This document shows positions 1-6,582 of a DNA stretch of 6,997 nucleotides, piece by piece. The stretch is from positions 32,330-39,326 of the forward strand of contig DIYV01000042.1 of assembly GCA_002429165.1 (NCBI GenBank). The letters run 5' to 3'. The position numbers were made by a program, and so were the translations under genes. Numbering within the stretch: position 1 is the first letter of the stretch; every line of letters begins with the position of its first letter. The notes beneath the pieces were generated by a model. The model was not told where the DNA came from, searched no databases, and worked only from the letters and a program-made list of their open reading frames with translations. The stretch comes from Gallionella sp. UBA6045. Lineage in GTDB: Bacteria; Pseudomonadota; Gammaproteobacteria; Burkholderiales; Gallionellaceae.

Positions 1-450
1 TACGGGCTGGAACGGCTGGCGATGTATCTGCAAGGCGTGGAGAACGTATTCGACCTGACCTGGACCGAGGGCGTCAGCTATCGCGACGTTTATCACCAGA
101 ACGAGGTCGAGCAATCCACCTATAACTTCGAGCACAGCGATGTGGAGTTCCTGCTCGGCGCATTCGGCAGCCATGAGAAGCAGGCCAGGCATCTGATCGA
201 GCATCAACTGGCATTGCCCGCCTACGAACAGGTATTGAAAGCGGCGCACAGTTTCAACCTGCTGGATGCGCGCGGCGCGATCTCGGTAACCGAACGTGCT
301 GCCTACATCGGCCGTATCCGCAACCTGGCGCGCAGTGTCGCCAGGAGCTACAAAGAGAGTCGCAGACGGCTTGATCCGCCGTTCCCGATGGCGCCGCGCG
401 AGTGGGCTGACGAAGTCGTTACCCAGATGGAACAGGAAACCGCCCGATGA
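1..450 (+). CDS. glyQ: Glycyl-tRNA synthetase alpha subunit, C-terminal half (partial)
   Basis: The frame is open from base 1 and ends at TGA 448-450, giving 149 codons with the start outside the window. It opens with [21 protein letters not shown], a signature of the alpha chain of the bacterial heterotetrameric class II glycyl-tRNA synthetase, followed by the stretch around [18 protein letters not shown] and the C-terminal helical region ending in a family-typical DPPFP segment. The alpha chain carries the catalytic core that activates glycine with ATP and charges tRNA-Gly in the cytoplasm, and it works only with GlyS. Family members are about 300 residues long, so roughly the last half is present. 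The stop overlaps the glyS start (ATGA at 447-450), which points to coupled translation and equal subunit supply. Identification is secure; only the N-terminal part is unseen. Confidence 0.96.
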   Translation, partial: YGLERLAMYLQGVENVFDLTWTEGVSYRDVYHQNEVEQSTYNFEHSDVEFLLGAFGSHEKQARHLIEHQLALPAYEQVLKAAHSFNLLDARGAISVTERAAYIGRIRNLARSVARSYKESRRRLDPPFPMAPREWADEVVTQMEQETAR

Positions 451-2573
451 CAACGTCCAGGAACTTGCTCGTCGAATTGCTCGTTGAAGAGTTGCCGCCG
501 AAGTCTTTGAAGATGCTTGGCGATGAGTTTGCCAGCCAAATTCTTAATGAATTAATGAGATTCCAACTTATGCTGCGCGCACCCCAAGGTGTGGAAATAT
601 TTTCCAGTCCGCGCAGATTGGGGGTATTTATTCCTGATGTATTGGACCGCGCACCAGACAGGACTGAAAACGTCAAGTTGATGCCGGTCTCGGTAGGTTT
701 AGATGCGAACGGACAACCTACACCTGCGCTCCTGAAGAAACTGGGCGTAGATGCGTCTGCAGTACCATCTCTCAAGCGCGCTATGGACGGCAAGACAGAA
801 GCCCTGTTCTTCGACAAACCGGTGAAAGGCGCGACGCTCGTTGCGGGTTTACAGGCGGCACTCGAAGTCGCGATCGCCAAACTGCCGATCGCAAAAGTTA
901 TGACCTATCCAAATCCATCAGACAATGGATGGGAAACCGTCAACTTTGTGCGCCCTGCACATGGCCTGGTTGCGCTGCACGGCGCGGACATCGTGCGGGT
1001 CAGTGTATTGGGATTGAAGGCCGGACGCGAGACGCAAGGCCACCGCTTCGAGGCAAGTGTGTCACCGGTAGTATTGAAGGATGCCGACAGCTATGAAGCG
1101 CAGATGGAAACCGAAGGCGCAGTAATCCCGAATTTTGCCAAACGCCGCACCGAGATCGCGCGCCAGTTGATGAAGGCTGCAGCGAAGGTGGGTGGCGGAG
1201 TAAAACCAATCGATGATGAAGCTTTGCTGGACGAAGTGACCGCGCTGGTCGAGCGTCCCAATGTATTGCCTGGCACGTTCGAATCCGAATACCTGGCAAT
1301 GCCGCAGGAATGCCTGATCCTGACCATGAAGGCTAACCAGAAATACTTCCCGCTGCTGGATACCAACGGGAAACTTACCAATCATTTCCTGATCGTGTCC
1401 AACATCCGTCCGGCGGATACAAGCCTGGTGATCGGCGGCAACGAGCGTGTAGTTCGCCCGCGCTTGGCCGACGCGAAATTCTTTTACGACAAGGATCGCA
1501 GGCAGACGCTCGAATCCCGAGTGGAAAAACTCGCTGATGTGGTTTATCACAACAAGCTGGGCACGCAGTTGCAGCGCGTGGAGCGCATCGCCACATTGTC
1601 CGGCACCATTGCACGGATGCTGGGTGCCGACAAGGCGGATGCCGAACTGGCTGCACGCCTGTCCAAGGCGGATCTGCTCACCGACATGGTGGGCGAATTC
1701 CCCGAACTGCAGGGCATCATGGGACGTTATTACGCGCTGCACGACGGAGAGGACAATGTGGTGGCGGATGCGATCGAGGCGCACTATCACCCGCGCTTCG
1801 CCGGCGACACCCTGCCGCAGGGCGCCATTGCGTGCGCCGTGGCGCTTTCTGACAAACTGGAAACCCTGGTTGGCATTTACGGGATCGGCCAGGTTCCCAC
1901 CGGCGAAAAAGATCCGTTCGGTTTGCGCCGCCATGCTCTGGGCATTTTGCGCATTTTGATCGAGACGCCGCTCGATCTACCGCTGGGCGCATTGCTTAAA
2001 ACTGCGGCGGGAAATTTCCCGGCGGGCATATTGAGCGTGTCGGTGGCAAAAGATGTCGAGGCATTCATGCTTGATCGCTTGCGCGGCTATCTGCGCGAGC
2101 GTGATTTCGAGGTGTCGCACATCGAGGCGGTGCTCTGCATGCTGGATGGGCGGCTGCATCAGGTTCTGCCGCGCCTGGAAGGCGTGCGCGCTTTCGCCGC
2201 GCTCGAGGTCGCGAAGGACCTGGCCGCAGCCAACAAGCGTGTGCAGAACATAATGCGCAAGAACCACGAAGAGATCGGCACTGATCTGGAAGGAGCGGCT
2301 GTAAAGCCTGCGCTGCTGATAGAGGCTGCCGAAAAGGACTTGTATCAGGCCATGCATGATATAACCCCGTTTGTGCAAGGCTATCTGGATCGTGGTGACT
2401 ACGGAAAAAACCTGAAGGCGCTGGTCACGCTCAAGCCGTTCATCGACGACTTTTTCGAAAAGGTCATGGTGATGTGCGAAGACAAGAACCTGAGGTTGAA
2501 CCGGGCGCTGCTGTTGCAGCAACTCGGCAAACTGATGAATCAGGTCGCCGATATTTCCAAATTGGCAGCCTAG
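447..2573 (+). CDS. glyS: Glycyl-tRNA synthetase beta subunit
   Basis: This 708-residue protein is slightly longer than the usual ~690. It is the beta chain of the alpha2-beta2 glycyl-tRNA synthetase and supplies tRNA binding and anticodon recognition for GlyQ. Landmarks are the N-terminal [15 protein letters not shown] motif, [10 protein letters not shown] near residue 50, the conserved block [20 protein letters not shown] near residues 285-304, the [20 protein letters not shown] region, YHNKLGT (about 367-373) in the HD-like domain, [29 protein letters not shown], and a C-terminal DALR-type anticodon-binding domain over roughly the last 110 residues. The ATG at 447 overlaps the glyQ stop by 4 bp, and AGGA at 434-437 sits 9 nt upstream, so this start is well supported. 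No frameshift or missing block is visible. Confidence 0.97.
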   Translation: MTTSRNLLVELLVEELPPKSLKMLGDEFASQILNELMRFQLMLRAPQGVEIFSSPRRLGVFIPDVLDRAPDRTENVKLMPVSVGLDANGQPTPALLKKLGVDASAVPSLKRAMDGKTEALFFDKPVKGATLVAGLQAALEVAIAKLPIAKVMTYPNPSDNGWETVNFVRPAHGLVALHGADIVRVSVLGLKAGRETQGHRFEASVSPVVLKDADSYEAQMETEGAVIPNFAKRRTEIARQLMKAAAKVGGGVKPIDDEALLDEVTALVERPNVLPGTFESEYLAMPQECLILTMKANQKYFPLLDTNGKLTNHFLIVSNIRPADTSLVIGGNERVVRPRLADAKFFYDKDRRQTLESRVEKLADVVYHNKLGTQLQRVERIATLSGTIARMLGADKADAELAARLSKADLLTDMVGEFPELQGIMGRYYALHDGEDNVVADAIEAHYHPRFAGDTLPQGAIACAVALSDKLETLVGIYGIGQVPTGEKDPFGLRRHALGILRILIETPLDLPLGALLKTAAGNFPAGILSVSVAKDVEAFMLDRLRGYLRERDFEVSHIEAVLCMLDGRLHQVLPRLEGVRAFAALEVAKDLAAANKRVQNIMRKNHEEIGTDLEGAAVKPALLIEAAEKDLYQAMHDITPFVQGYLDRGDYGKNLKALVTLKPFIDDFFEKVMVMCEDKNLRLNRALLLQQLGKLMNQVADISKLAA

Positions 2574-2594
2574 GGACTTCGGAATATACCAGCC

Positions 2595-3125
2595 ATGAAA
2601 TTAATAATTCTCGACCGCGACGGCGTAATCAATTTCGATTCCGATCAATTCATCAAGAATCCGGAAGAATGGAAGCCGATCCCCGGCAGCCTGGAAGCGA
2701 TTGCGCGCTTGAACCAGGCCGAATATCGCGTGGTGGTGGCGACCAACCAGTCCGGTATCGGACGCGGATTGTTCGACATGCCTATGCTGAATGCGATACA
2801 TGACAGGATGCACAAAGCCTGCGGGCTGGTCGGTGCGCGCATCGATGCGGTGTTTTATTGCCCGCATACCGCTGAAAGTCATTGTGCTTGCCGCAAACCC
2901 AAAGCCGGCATGCTGGAGGAGATCGCTGACAGATATAACGTCAGCCTTGCCGGCGTACCCACGGTCGGCGACTCGCTGCGCGATTTGCAATCTGCCGCAA
3001 CGATGGGTGCGCTGCCCTATCTGGTCCTGACCGGAAAAGGCTTTAGAACCCAGGCGGCGGGCGGCTTGCCGGAAGGTACGGTGGTGTTCACGGATCTGGC
3101 TGCTGTAGTCGCCGAACTGGTATAA
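2595..3125 (+). CDS. gmhB: D-glycero-D-manno-heptose-1,7-bisphosphate 7-phosphatase
   Basis: This 176-residue cytoplasmic HAD-superfamily phosphatase removes the 7-phosphate of heptose bisphosphate on the way to the ADP-heptose used for the LPS inner core. HAD motif I is LDRDGVIN with the nucleophile D7 and acid/base D9. Motif II is ATNQSGIGRG (T50 to G58). A zinc-binding loop follows with C89, H91, C97 and C99, ending in CRKP, where R100 and K101 are the usual phosphate-contacting residues. Motif IV is GDSLRDL with D126 and D130. The zinc loop and the GIGRG motif separate GmhB from the related histidinol-phosphatase domain of HisB and from other small HAD enzymes. It starts 21 bp after glyS; the ribosome site is weak (GGA at 2581-2583). 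Length matches the family. The next genes also serve the envelope, which fits an LPS role. Confidence 0.93.
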   Translation: MKLIILDRDGVINFDSDQFIKNPEEWKPIPGSLEAIARLNQAEYRVVVATNQSGIGRGLFDMPMLNAIHDRMHKACGLVGARIDAVFYCPHTAESHCACRKPKAGMLEEIADRYNVSLAGVPTVGDSLRDLQSAATMGALPYLVLTGKGFRTQAAGGLPEGTVVFTDLAAVVAELV

Positions 3126-3136
3126 GGTTCCCTAAT

Positions 3137-3844
3137 ATGCTGGTAATACGCTCGCTGATTTTCCTGCTGCTGCAAATCATTATCACGCCGGTTTTTGCGC
3201 TGCTGGCGCTGCTGACCTTCCCGTTCAGCCGGCTCACGCGCTATCGCTTCATTTCACTATGGGCAAAAATGATGCTGCCCATACTGCGGCTGGTATGCGG
3301 CATACGCCATGAGGTGCGCGGTATCGAGAATCTGCCCAAGCAGCCGTGCATCGTGATGTGCAAGCACCAGTCGGCATGGGAGACGCTGGCCCTGCAAAAA
3401 ATCTTCCCCCCGCAGGTGTGGGTGCTGAAGCGCGAATTGTTGTGGATACCGTTTTTTGGCTGGGCACTTGCATTGACCAGCCCGATCGCCATCAAGCGCA
3501 GCGACGGCAAGGGTGCGATAAAGCAATTGCTGGAGCAGGGCAAGCAGCGGCTTGCACAGGGATTTTGCGTGGTGGTTTTCCCCGAGGGGACGCGCGTTCC
3601 TTACGGCCAGCGCGGCAAATACAAGATCGGCGGCGCGCTGCTCGCGGCAAGCAGCGGCGTGCCGGTGATTCCGGTGGCACACAACGCCGGGCGGTTATGG
3701 GGGCGCAATGCGTTCAGCAAACATCCCGGCCTGATCACCATGAGTATCGGCGCGCCTATCGAAACCAGGGGACTCAAGGCGGACGAAATCAATCAACGCG
3801 TCGAGGCCTGGATAGAAAATGAAATCCGGAATCTTGCCCACTGA
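3137..3844 (+). CDS. plsC: 1-acyl-sn-glycerol-3-phosphate acyltransferase (PlsC family)
   Basis: A 235-residue inner-membrane acyltransferase that most likely turns lysophosphatidic acid into phosphatidic acid for phospholipid synthesis. Residues 1-30 are strongly hydrophobic and probably form a membrane anchor. The catalytic block reads KHQSAWETL, with H77 and E82, so the usual H-x4-D motif appears as H-x4-E. The second family motif FPEGTR lies at 148-153 and binds the glycerol phosphate, and GVPVIPVAHNAG (174-185) is the usual late motif. AAGG at 3124-3127, overlapping the gmhB stop, sits 9 nt before the ATG and supports the start. The gene is 11 bp behind gmhB and probably in the same operon. 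Exact acyl acceptor cannot be read from the sequence; a relative that acts on another lysolipid is possible. Confidence 0.9.
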   Translation: MLVIRSLIFLLLQIIITPVFALLALLTFPFSRLTRYRFISLWAKMMLPILRLVCGIRHEVRGIENLPKQPCIVMCKHQSAWETLALQKIFPPQVWVLKRELLWIPFFGWALALTSPIAIKRSDGKGAIKQLLEQGKQRLAQGFCVVVFPEGTRVPYGQRGKYKIGGALLAASSGVPVIPVAHNAGRLWGRNAFSKHPGLITMSIGAPIETRGLKADEINQRVEAWIENEIRNLAH

Positions 3845-3867
3845 TCCTTGGAATCTGCCGAAACAAG

Positions 3868-4587
3868 TTGCGTAAATTAATCACTCTCCCCGCAGTTGAA
3901 CAACGCGCCGCACTGCTCGCCGGCAAGCACATCACTTACACCCTGAAACGCAGCGGCAAACGCCGCAGCATCGGTCTGCGCATTGACGATCGCGGCCTGA
4001 CTGTCAGTGTGCCGTTGCGCGCTTCGGAGAAATGGCTGCACAGCGTGCTGCAGGACAAGGCGCGCTGGGTGGTGGAAAAGCTGGACGGATGGCAGACTTG
4101 CAAGCCCCCGGAAATCCGTTGGCAGGATGGCGAGAAGATCGATTTCTTGGGCGAACTGCTGGAGTTGCGCGTGGTGCAGAGCCTGTTTGCCACCCCGGCT
4201 CATCACCGCAACAAAGAATTGTGGGTGTTTGTAGCCGACGACAACGATCACATAGAACAGGCGGTATTTCAATGGTATCGGCACCAGGCTGAAAACTTAT
4301 TTGTTCGGCGCGTGGCACATTTCTCCCCATTGCTGAATGTCGTGCCGCGCACAGTCAAACTGTCGGAAGCGAAAACCCAGTGGGGCAGCTGCACCGCTCA
4401 TGGTTCGGTGCGGCTTAATGTGCAACTGATCAAACTGCCCGAACGCCTCATCGATTATGTGGTGGTGCATGAGTTGGCGCATCTGCGCGAACTGAATCAT
4501 TCGGCGGCATTTTGGCGGGTGGTGGAAAGCGTCTGTCCCGATTATGCCAGCCTGCGCGGCGAGCTCAAGGCTGTTGCCATCGGATGA
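3868..4587 (+). CDS. YgjP/DUF45-type zinc metallopeptidase (M48-like fold), TTG start
   Basis: A 239-residue soluble protein of the DUF45 (YgjP) family of predicted metal-dependent hydrolases. The zinc motif is HELAHLRELNH, with H201, E202 and H205 forming HExxH and H211 as a likely third ligand. Upstream lies the family hallmark WGSC (172-175) followed by a basic stretch and VRLN, and an N-terminal beta-rich region with RRSIGLRI. There is no signal peptide or membrane segment. Substrate and cellular role are not established for this family as far as I know. The start is TTG: in this frame there is a stop at 3820-3822 and no ATG or GTG before 3868, so TTG is the best choice, although the Shine-Dalgarno match is poor (GGA at 3850-3852). 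The 23-bp gap after plsC suggests co-transcription. Confidence 0.87.
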   Translation: MRKLITLPAVEQRAALLAGKHITYTLKRSGKRRSIGLRIDDRGLTVSVPLRASEKWLHSVLQDKARWVVEKLDGWQTCKPPEIRWQDGEKIDFLGELLELRVVQSLFATPAHHRNKELWVFVADDNDHIEQAVFQWYRHQAENLFVRRVAHFSPLLNVVPRTVKLSEAKTQWGSCTAHGSVRLNVQLIKLPERLIDYVVVHELAHLRELNHSAAFWRVVESVCPDYASLRGELKAVAIG

Positions 4588-4589
4588 CT

Positions 4590-4595
4590 TATAAT
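4590..4595 (+). promoter_or_regulatory. Possible -10 box (TATAAT) for lptM-lysA
   Basis: A perfect TATAAT hexamer lies 3 bp after the stop of the metallopeptidase gene and about 31 bp before the lptM start. I found no convincing -35 box 16-18 bp upstream; TTGCCA at 4574-4579 is only 10 bp away. It may be an activator-dependent promoter or a chance match in an AT-rich gap. If real, it would let lptM-lysA be transcribed apart from the glyQS operon. Confidence 0.35.
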
Positions 4596-4615
4596 CCGAA
4601 CCGTTAAATTTCTTC

Positions 4616-4620
4616 AGGTG
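4616..4620 (+). promoter_or_regulatory. Ribosome binding site of lptM
   Basis: AGGTG lies 5 nt before ATG 4626. It is the clearest Shine-Dalgarno sequence near this short gene and supports it as a translated reading frame. lysA, just downstream, has no comparable site of its own. Confidence 0.65.
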
Positions 4621-4625
4621 CAATC

Positions 4626-4793
4626 ATGCGTTACAACTTTATCCTGTTCATCATCGTGATTCCGGCTTTGCTGCTGGAAGGTTGCGGACACAAGGGCCCG
4701 CTTATGTTGCCTGAGTCCGGGATTCGAACTTCGCAGGCTCAAGAGCCGATCGCGCCTGCATCCGGCGTGCCCGCCACACAACCCGGCCTATAG
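4626..4793 (+). CDS. lptM: LptM (YifL-like) small outer-membrane lipoprotein
   Basis: A 55-residue protein. Residues 1-19 form a short lipoprotein signal peptide with one arginine (MRYN) and a hydrophobic core (FILFIIVIPALLL). The lipidated cysteine is C20 in LEGCGHKGPLMLP. The GCG-x-KGPL-x-x-P pattern straight after the cysteine is the hallmark of the YifL/LptM family, and the tail is rich in Ala and Pro with no further domain. LptM is known to assist disulfide maturation and assembly of LptD, the outer-membrane LPS translocon. Glycine at +2 is compatible with export to the outer membrane. Glutamate at -2 of the lipobox is unusual, as Ala or Ser is normal there. Placement directly before lysA is a recurring arrangement in proteobacteria. 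The stop is 2 bp before the lysA start. Identification rests on the short motif plus context. Confidence 0.86.
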   Translation: MRYNFILFIIVIPALLLEGCGHKGPLMLPESGIRTSQAQEPIAPASGVPATQPGL

Positions 4794-4795
4794 AC

Positions 4796-6043
4796 ATGAA
4801 CGATTATTTCCATTATCAAAACGATGCGCTTTATGCCGAACAGGTCCCGCTGGCCGACATCGCCGCGCGGTTCGGCACGCCCTGCTATGTGTATTCACGC
4901 GCCGCCCTGACGGATAACTTGCGCCAATTCACGAATGCGCTGCAGGGACGGGAACATCTGATTTGCTATGCGGTTAAGGCCAATTCCAATCTGGCAATCC
5001 TGAATGTTTTCGCGCGCCTCGGCGCGGGCTTCGATATCGTGTCCGGCGGCGAGTTGCAGCGTGTACTGGCGGCAGGCGGCGATGCGCGCAAAGTGGTGTT
5101 CTCCGGCGTGGGAAAAACGGTTGCGGAAATGCGCATGGCACTGGATGCCGGCATTTTGTGCTTTAACGTTGAATCCGCCGCTGAACTGGACCGGCTTAAC
5201 GAGGTGGCTGCGAGCATGGGCAAAATCGCGGCGATCAGCCTGCGCGTGAACCCGGATGTGGACGCAAAAACCCATCCTTATATTTCCACCGGTTTGAAGC
5301 AGAACAAGTTTGGCGTGGCTTATAGCGATGCCATCGCGCTGTATCGCAAGGCGCGCAGCCTGACCAACCTGCATATCACCGGCATGGACTGCCACATCGG
5401 CTCGCAACTTACCGAAACCAGCCCGTTCATCGCCGCAGCGGAAAAGATCCTGGTGCTGGTAGACGCGCTGGCCAGTGAGGGAATCCGGCTGGAACATCTC
5501 GATCTGGGCGGGGGGCTGGGTATTCGTTACAACGAAGAGATACCCCCGGCAATAGCCGAATATGTGGCAGCGTTATTGGCCGTGTTGAGGGGACGCAGCG
5601 AAAAGCTGCTTCTCGAACCGGGCCGCGTTCTGGTCGGTAATGCGGGAGTTTTGCTGACCCGCGTCGAATATCTCAAGCATGGCGAAGAGAAGAATTTCGC
5701 CATCGTGGATGCCGCGATGAACGACCTGATGCGCCCGGCTTTATACGATGCCTACCATAATATATTGCCGGTTCTGCGTGAAAATAATCCGGTACAGAGT
5801 TACGAAGTGGTCGGCCCGATCTGCGAAACGGGCGACTTCATCGGCCATGAGCGTGATCTCGCGATAGGCCCGAGATCCTTGCTGGCTGTGCTTTCCGCAG
5901 GCGCATACGGGATGAGCATGAGCTCCAATTACAACACTCGTCCGCGTGCTGCCGAGGTGATGGTGGATGGTGGTGTCATACATCTGGTTCGTGAGCGCGA
6001 GGCGGTGGCACAGTTGTATGCCGGGGAAAAACTGATTTCGTGA
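4796..6043 (+). CDS. lysA: Diaminopimelate decarboxylase
   Basis: A 415-residue cytoplasmic, PLP-dependent fold-III decarboxylase that converts meso-diaminopimelate to lysine, the last step of the DAP pathway. K61 in CYAVKANSN is the expected Schiff-base lysine. Other family marks are the NPDVDAKTHPYISTG block (152-166), H200 in DCHIGSQ, the glycine-rich phosphate loop GGGLG (238-242), EPGR (274-277), the active-site CETGDF with C343 and E344, and Y371 in GAYGMSMSSNYN. Length is typical. The ATG comes 2 bp after the lptM stop, and no clear Shine-Dalgarno sequence precedes it, so translation is probably coupled to lptM. The family also contains arginine, ornithine and carboxynorspermidine decarboxylases, but the CETGDF active-site motif and lptM neighbour favour LysA. 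Confidence 0.96.
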   Translation: MNDYFHYQNDALYAEQVPLADIAARFGTPCYVYSRAALTDNLRQFTNALQGREHLICYAVKANSNLAILNVFARLGAGFDIVSGGELQRVLAAGGDARKVVFSGVGKTVAEMRMALDAGILCFNVESAAELDRLNEVAASMGKIAAISLRVNPDVDAKTHPYISTGLKQNKFGVAYSDAIALYRKARSLTNLHITGMDCHIGSQLTETSPFIAAAEKILVLVDALASEGIRLEHLDLGGGLGIRYNEEIPPAIAEYVAALLAVLRGRSEKLLLEPGRVLVGNAGVLLTRVEYLKHGEEKNFAIVDAAMNDLMRPALYDAYHNILPVLRENNPVQSYEVVGPICETGDFIGHERDLAIGPRSLLAVLSAGAYGMSMSSNYNTRPRAAEVMVDGGVIHLVREREAVAQLYAGEKLIS

Positions 6044-6080
6044 ATGTTGCAGTTTCCCCTAATAATTTTTACGATATTTG

Positions 6081-6109
6081 TTGCACGTTTTTTTAAACGT
6101 CGATACAGT
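6081..6109 (+). promoter_or_regulatory. Candidate promoter of the H1-like gene, with a palindrome in the spacer
   Basis: TTGCAC (6081-6086) and TACAGT (6104-6109) are separated by 17 bp and resemble -35 and -10 boxes, with 3/6 and 4/6 matches to consensus. The inverted repeat ACGTTT-TTTT-AAACGT (6085-6100) overlaps the end of the -35 box and fills most of the spacer, where a repressor could act. If used, the transcript would have a leader of about 85 nt. The match is weak and is an inference. Confidence 0.28.
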
Positions 6110-6120
6110 ACCGATGCCGC

Positions 6121-6150
6121 AAGCGTCTTTCGCAAAAACACAAGACGTTT
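6121..6150 (+). promoter_or_regulatory. Hairpin in the leader of the H1-like gene
   Basis: AAGCGTCTT (6121-6129) can pair with AAGACGTTT (6142-6150): 9 bp with one G-U pair and a 12-nt loop. No U-run follows (GGGTGTG comes next), so it is not a standard intrinsic terminator. Part of its right arm, GACGTTT, can pair instead with AAACGTC at 6095-6101, giving alternative structures. Function is unknown. Confidence 0.4.
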
Positions 6151-6190
6151 GGGTGTGCAGTGAGTCGTAGTAATTATTCTAAAATTTTAT

Positions 6191-6194
6191 GGAG
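6191..6194 (+). promoter_or_regulatory. Ribosome binding site that fixes the H1-like start
   Basis: GGAG lies 7 nt before ATG 6202. An in-frame GTG at 6160 could extend the protein by 14 residues, but it has no Shine-Dalgarno match and its extension does not resemble the repeat protein, so ATG 6202 is preferred. Confidence 0.75.
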
Positions 6195-6201
6195 AATTAA
6201 A

Positions 6202-6540
6202 ATGGCAACATCCAAAGCGAAAAAACCTGCGGCAAAAAAACCGGTGGTCAAAAAAGTTGTAGCTAAAAAACCGGCTGCCAAAAAAGTTGTGGCTAAGAAA
6301 GCTGTAGCCAAGAAACCAGCTGCAAAGAAAGTTGCAGCTAAGAAACCAGCTGCCAAAAAAGCTGTCGCTAAGAAAGCTGTAGCCAAGAAACCAGCTGCAA
6401 AGAAACCAGCTGCAAAGAAAGTTGTAGCTAAGAAAGCTGTAGCCAAGAAACCGGCTGCCAAAAAAGCTGTCGCTAAGAAAGCTGTAGCCAAGAAACCGGC
6501 TGCAAAGAAACCGGCTGGCAAGGGTATTTTGGGCGCTTAG
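6202..6540 (+). CDS. Histone H1-like, Lys/Ala-rich repeat protein
   Basis: A 112-residue, extremely basic protein resembling the C-terminal tail of eukaryotic histone H1 and the bacterial H1-like and AlgP-type proteins. After MATSKA, residues 7-106 are twenty exact five-residue units of the form KK-x-x-[A/G], where the variable positions are only P, A or V ([15 protein letters not shown], with single [10 protein letters not shown] and KKPAG variants). It ends in KGILGA. There are no acidic or aromatic residues and no globular domain, signal peptide or membrane segment. Proteins of this type bind DNA non-specifically by charge and affect nucleoid compaction or transcription; that role here is inferred. 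The ATG has a good ribosome site, a strong terminator follows, and the 158-bp gap after lysA suggests separate control. Repeat number in such genes often differs between strains. Confidence 0.85.
   Translation: MATSKAKKPAAKKPVVKKVVAKKPAAKKVVAKKAVAKKPAAKKVAAKKPAAKKAVAKKAVAKKPAAKKPAAKKVVAKKAVAKKPAAKKAVAKKAVAKKPAAKKPAGKGILGA
6220..6519 (+). repeat. Tandem 15-bp coding repeats, 20 units
   Basis: Twenty in-frame 15-bp units each start with a lysine pair codon (AAA or AAG, then AAA). Units differ mainly at the two or three codons after the lysines, drawn from CCN, GCN and GTN. The first five units all use AAA-AAA, while thirteen of the next fifteen use AAG-AAA, so the later part looks more uniform. 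The array covers almost all of the coding region. Confidence 0.92.
6346..6516 (+). repeat. Nested 105-bp higher-order tandem repeat
   Basis: Inside the pentad array, 6346-6411 (residues 49-70) recurs at 6451-6516 (residues 84-105) with a 105-bp period. By eye the two 66-bp copies differ in the three proline codons (CCA in the first, CCG in the second) and at the last codon (GCA against GGC lies just past or at the edge). This indicates a block duplication of seven pentads on top of single-unit amplification. Confidence 0.75.
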
Positions 6541-6551
6541 TTTTGCCTCGC

Positions 6552-6582
6552 AAGGGGCGCGGTCAGCTTCCTCGCCCTTTTT
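6552..6582 (+). terminator. Rho-independent terminator after the H1-like gene
   Basis: AAGGGGCG (6552-6559) pairs with CGCCCTTT (6573-6580), an 8-bp stem with one G-U pair and a 13-nt loop, and the U-run spans 6578-6582. It begins 12 bp after the stop codon. Position, GC-rich core and U-run fit an intrinsic terminator on the plus strand. Confidence 0.75.

Noticed and set aside
1062..1934. Long open frame of 290 codons on the minus strand inside glyS
   Set aside because: It is fully antisense to a well-conserved glyS, has no recognisable domain and reflects the high GC codon pattern of the opposite strand.
4895..5497. 200-codon minus-strand open frame inside lysA
   Set aside because: It is antisense to catalytic blocks of lysA, has no family resemblance and no ribosome site of note.
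6045..6085. Direct repeat TGTTGCA at 6045-6051 and 6079-6085
   Set aside because: Seven bases in an AT-rich gap is within chance, with no other sign of a binding site or insertion scar.
6160..6201. GTG start 14 codons upstream for the H1-like protein
   Set aside because: It lacks a ribosome site, whereas ATG 6202 has GGAG at a 7-nt spacing.
6220..6519. Regular spaced repeats that might suggest a CRISPR-like array
   Set aside because: The unit is 15 bp, in frame, with no unique spacers, and it encodes a recognisable H1-like protein.
6174..6521. Minus-strand open frame coding a repeated Phe/Leu/Ala-rich, apparently membrane-like protein
   Set aside because: It is the mirror of the lysine-rich repeat (antisense of AAA/AAG gives Phe/Leu codons), so the regularity is inherited from the H1-like gene.
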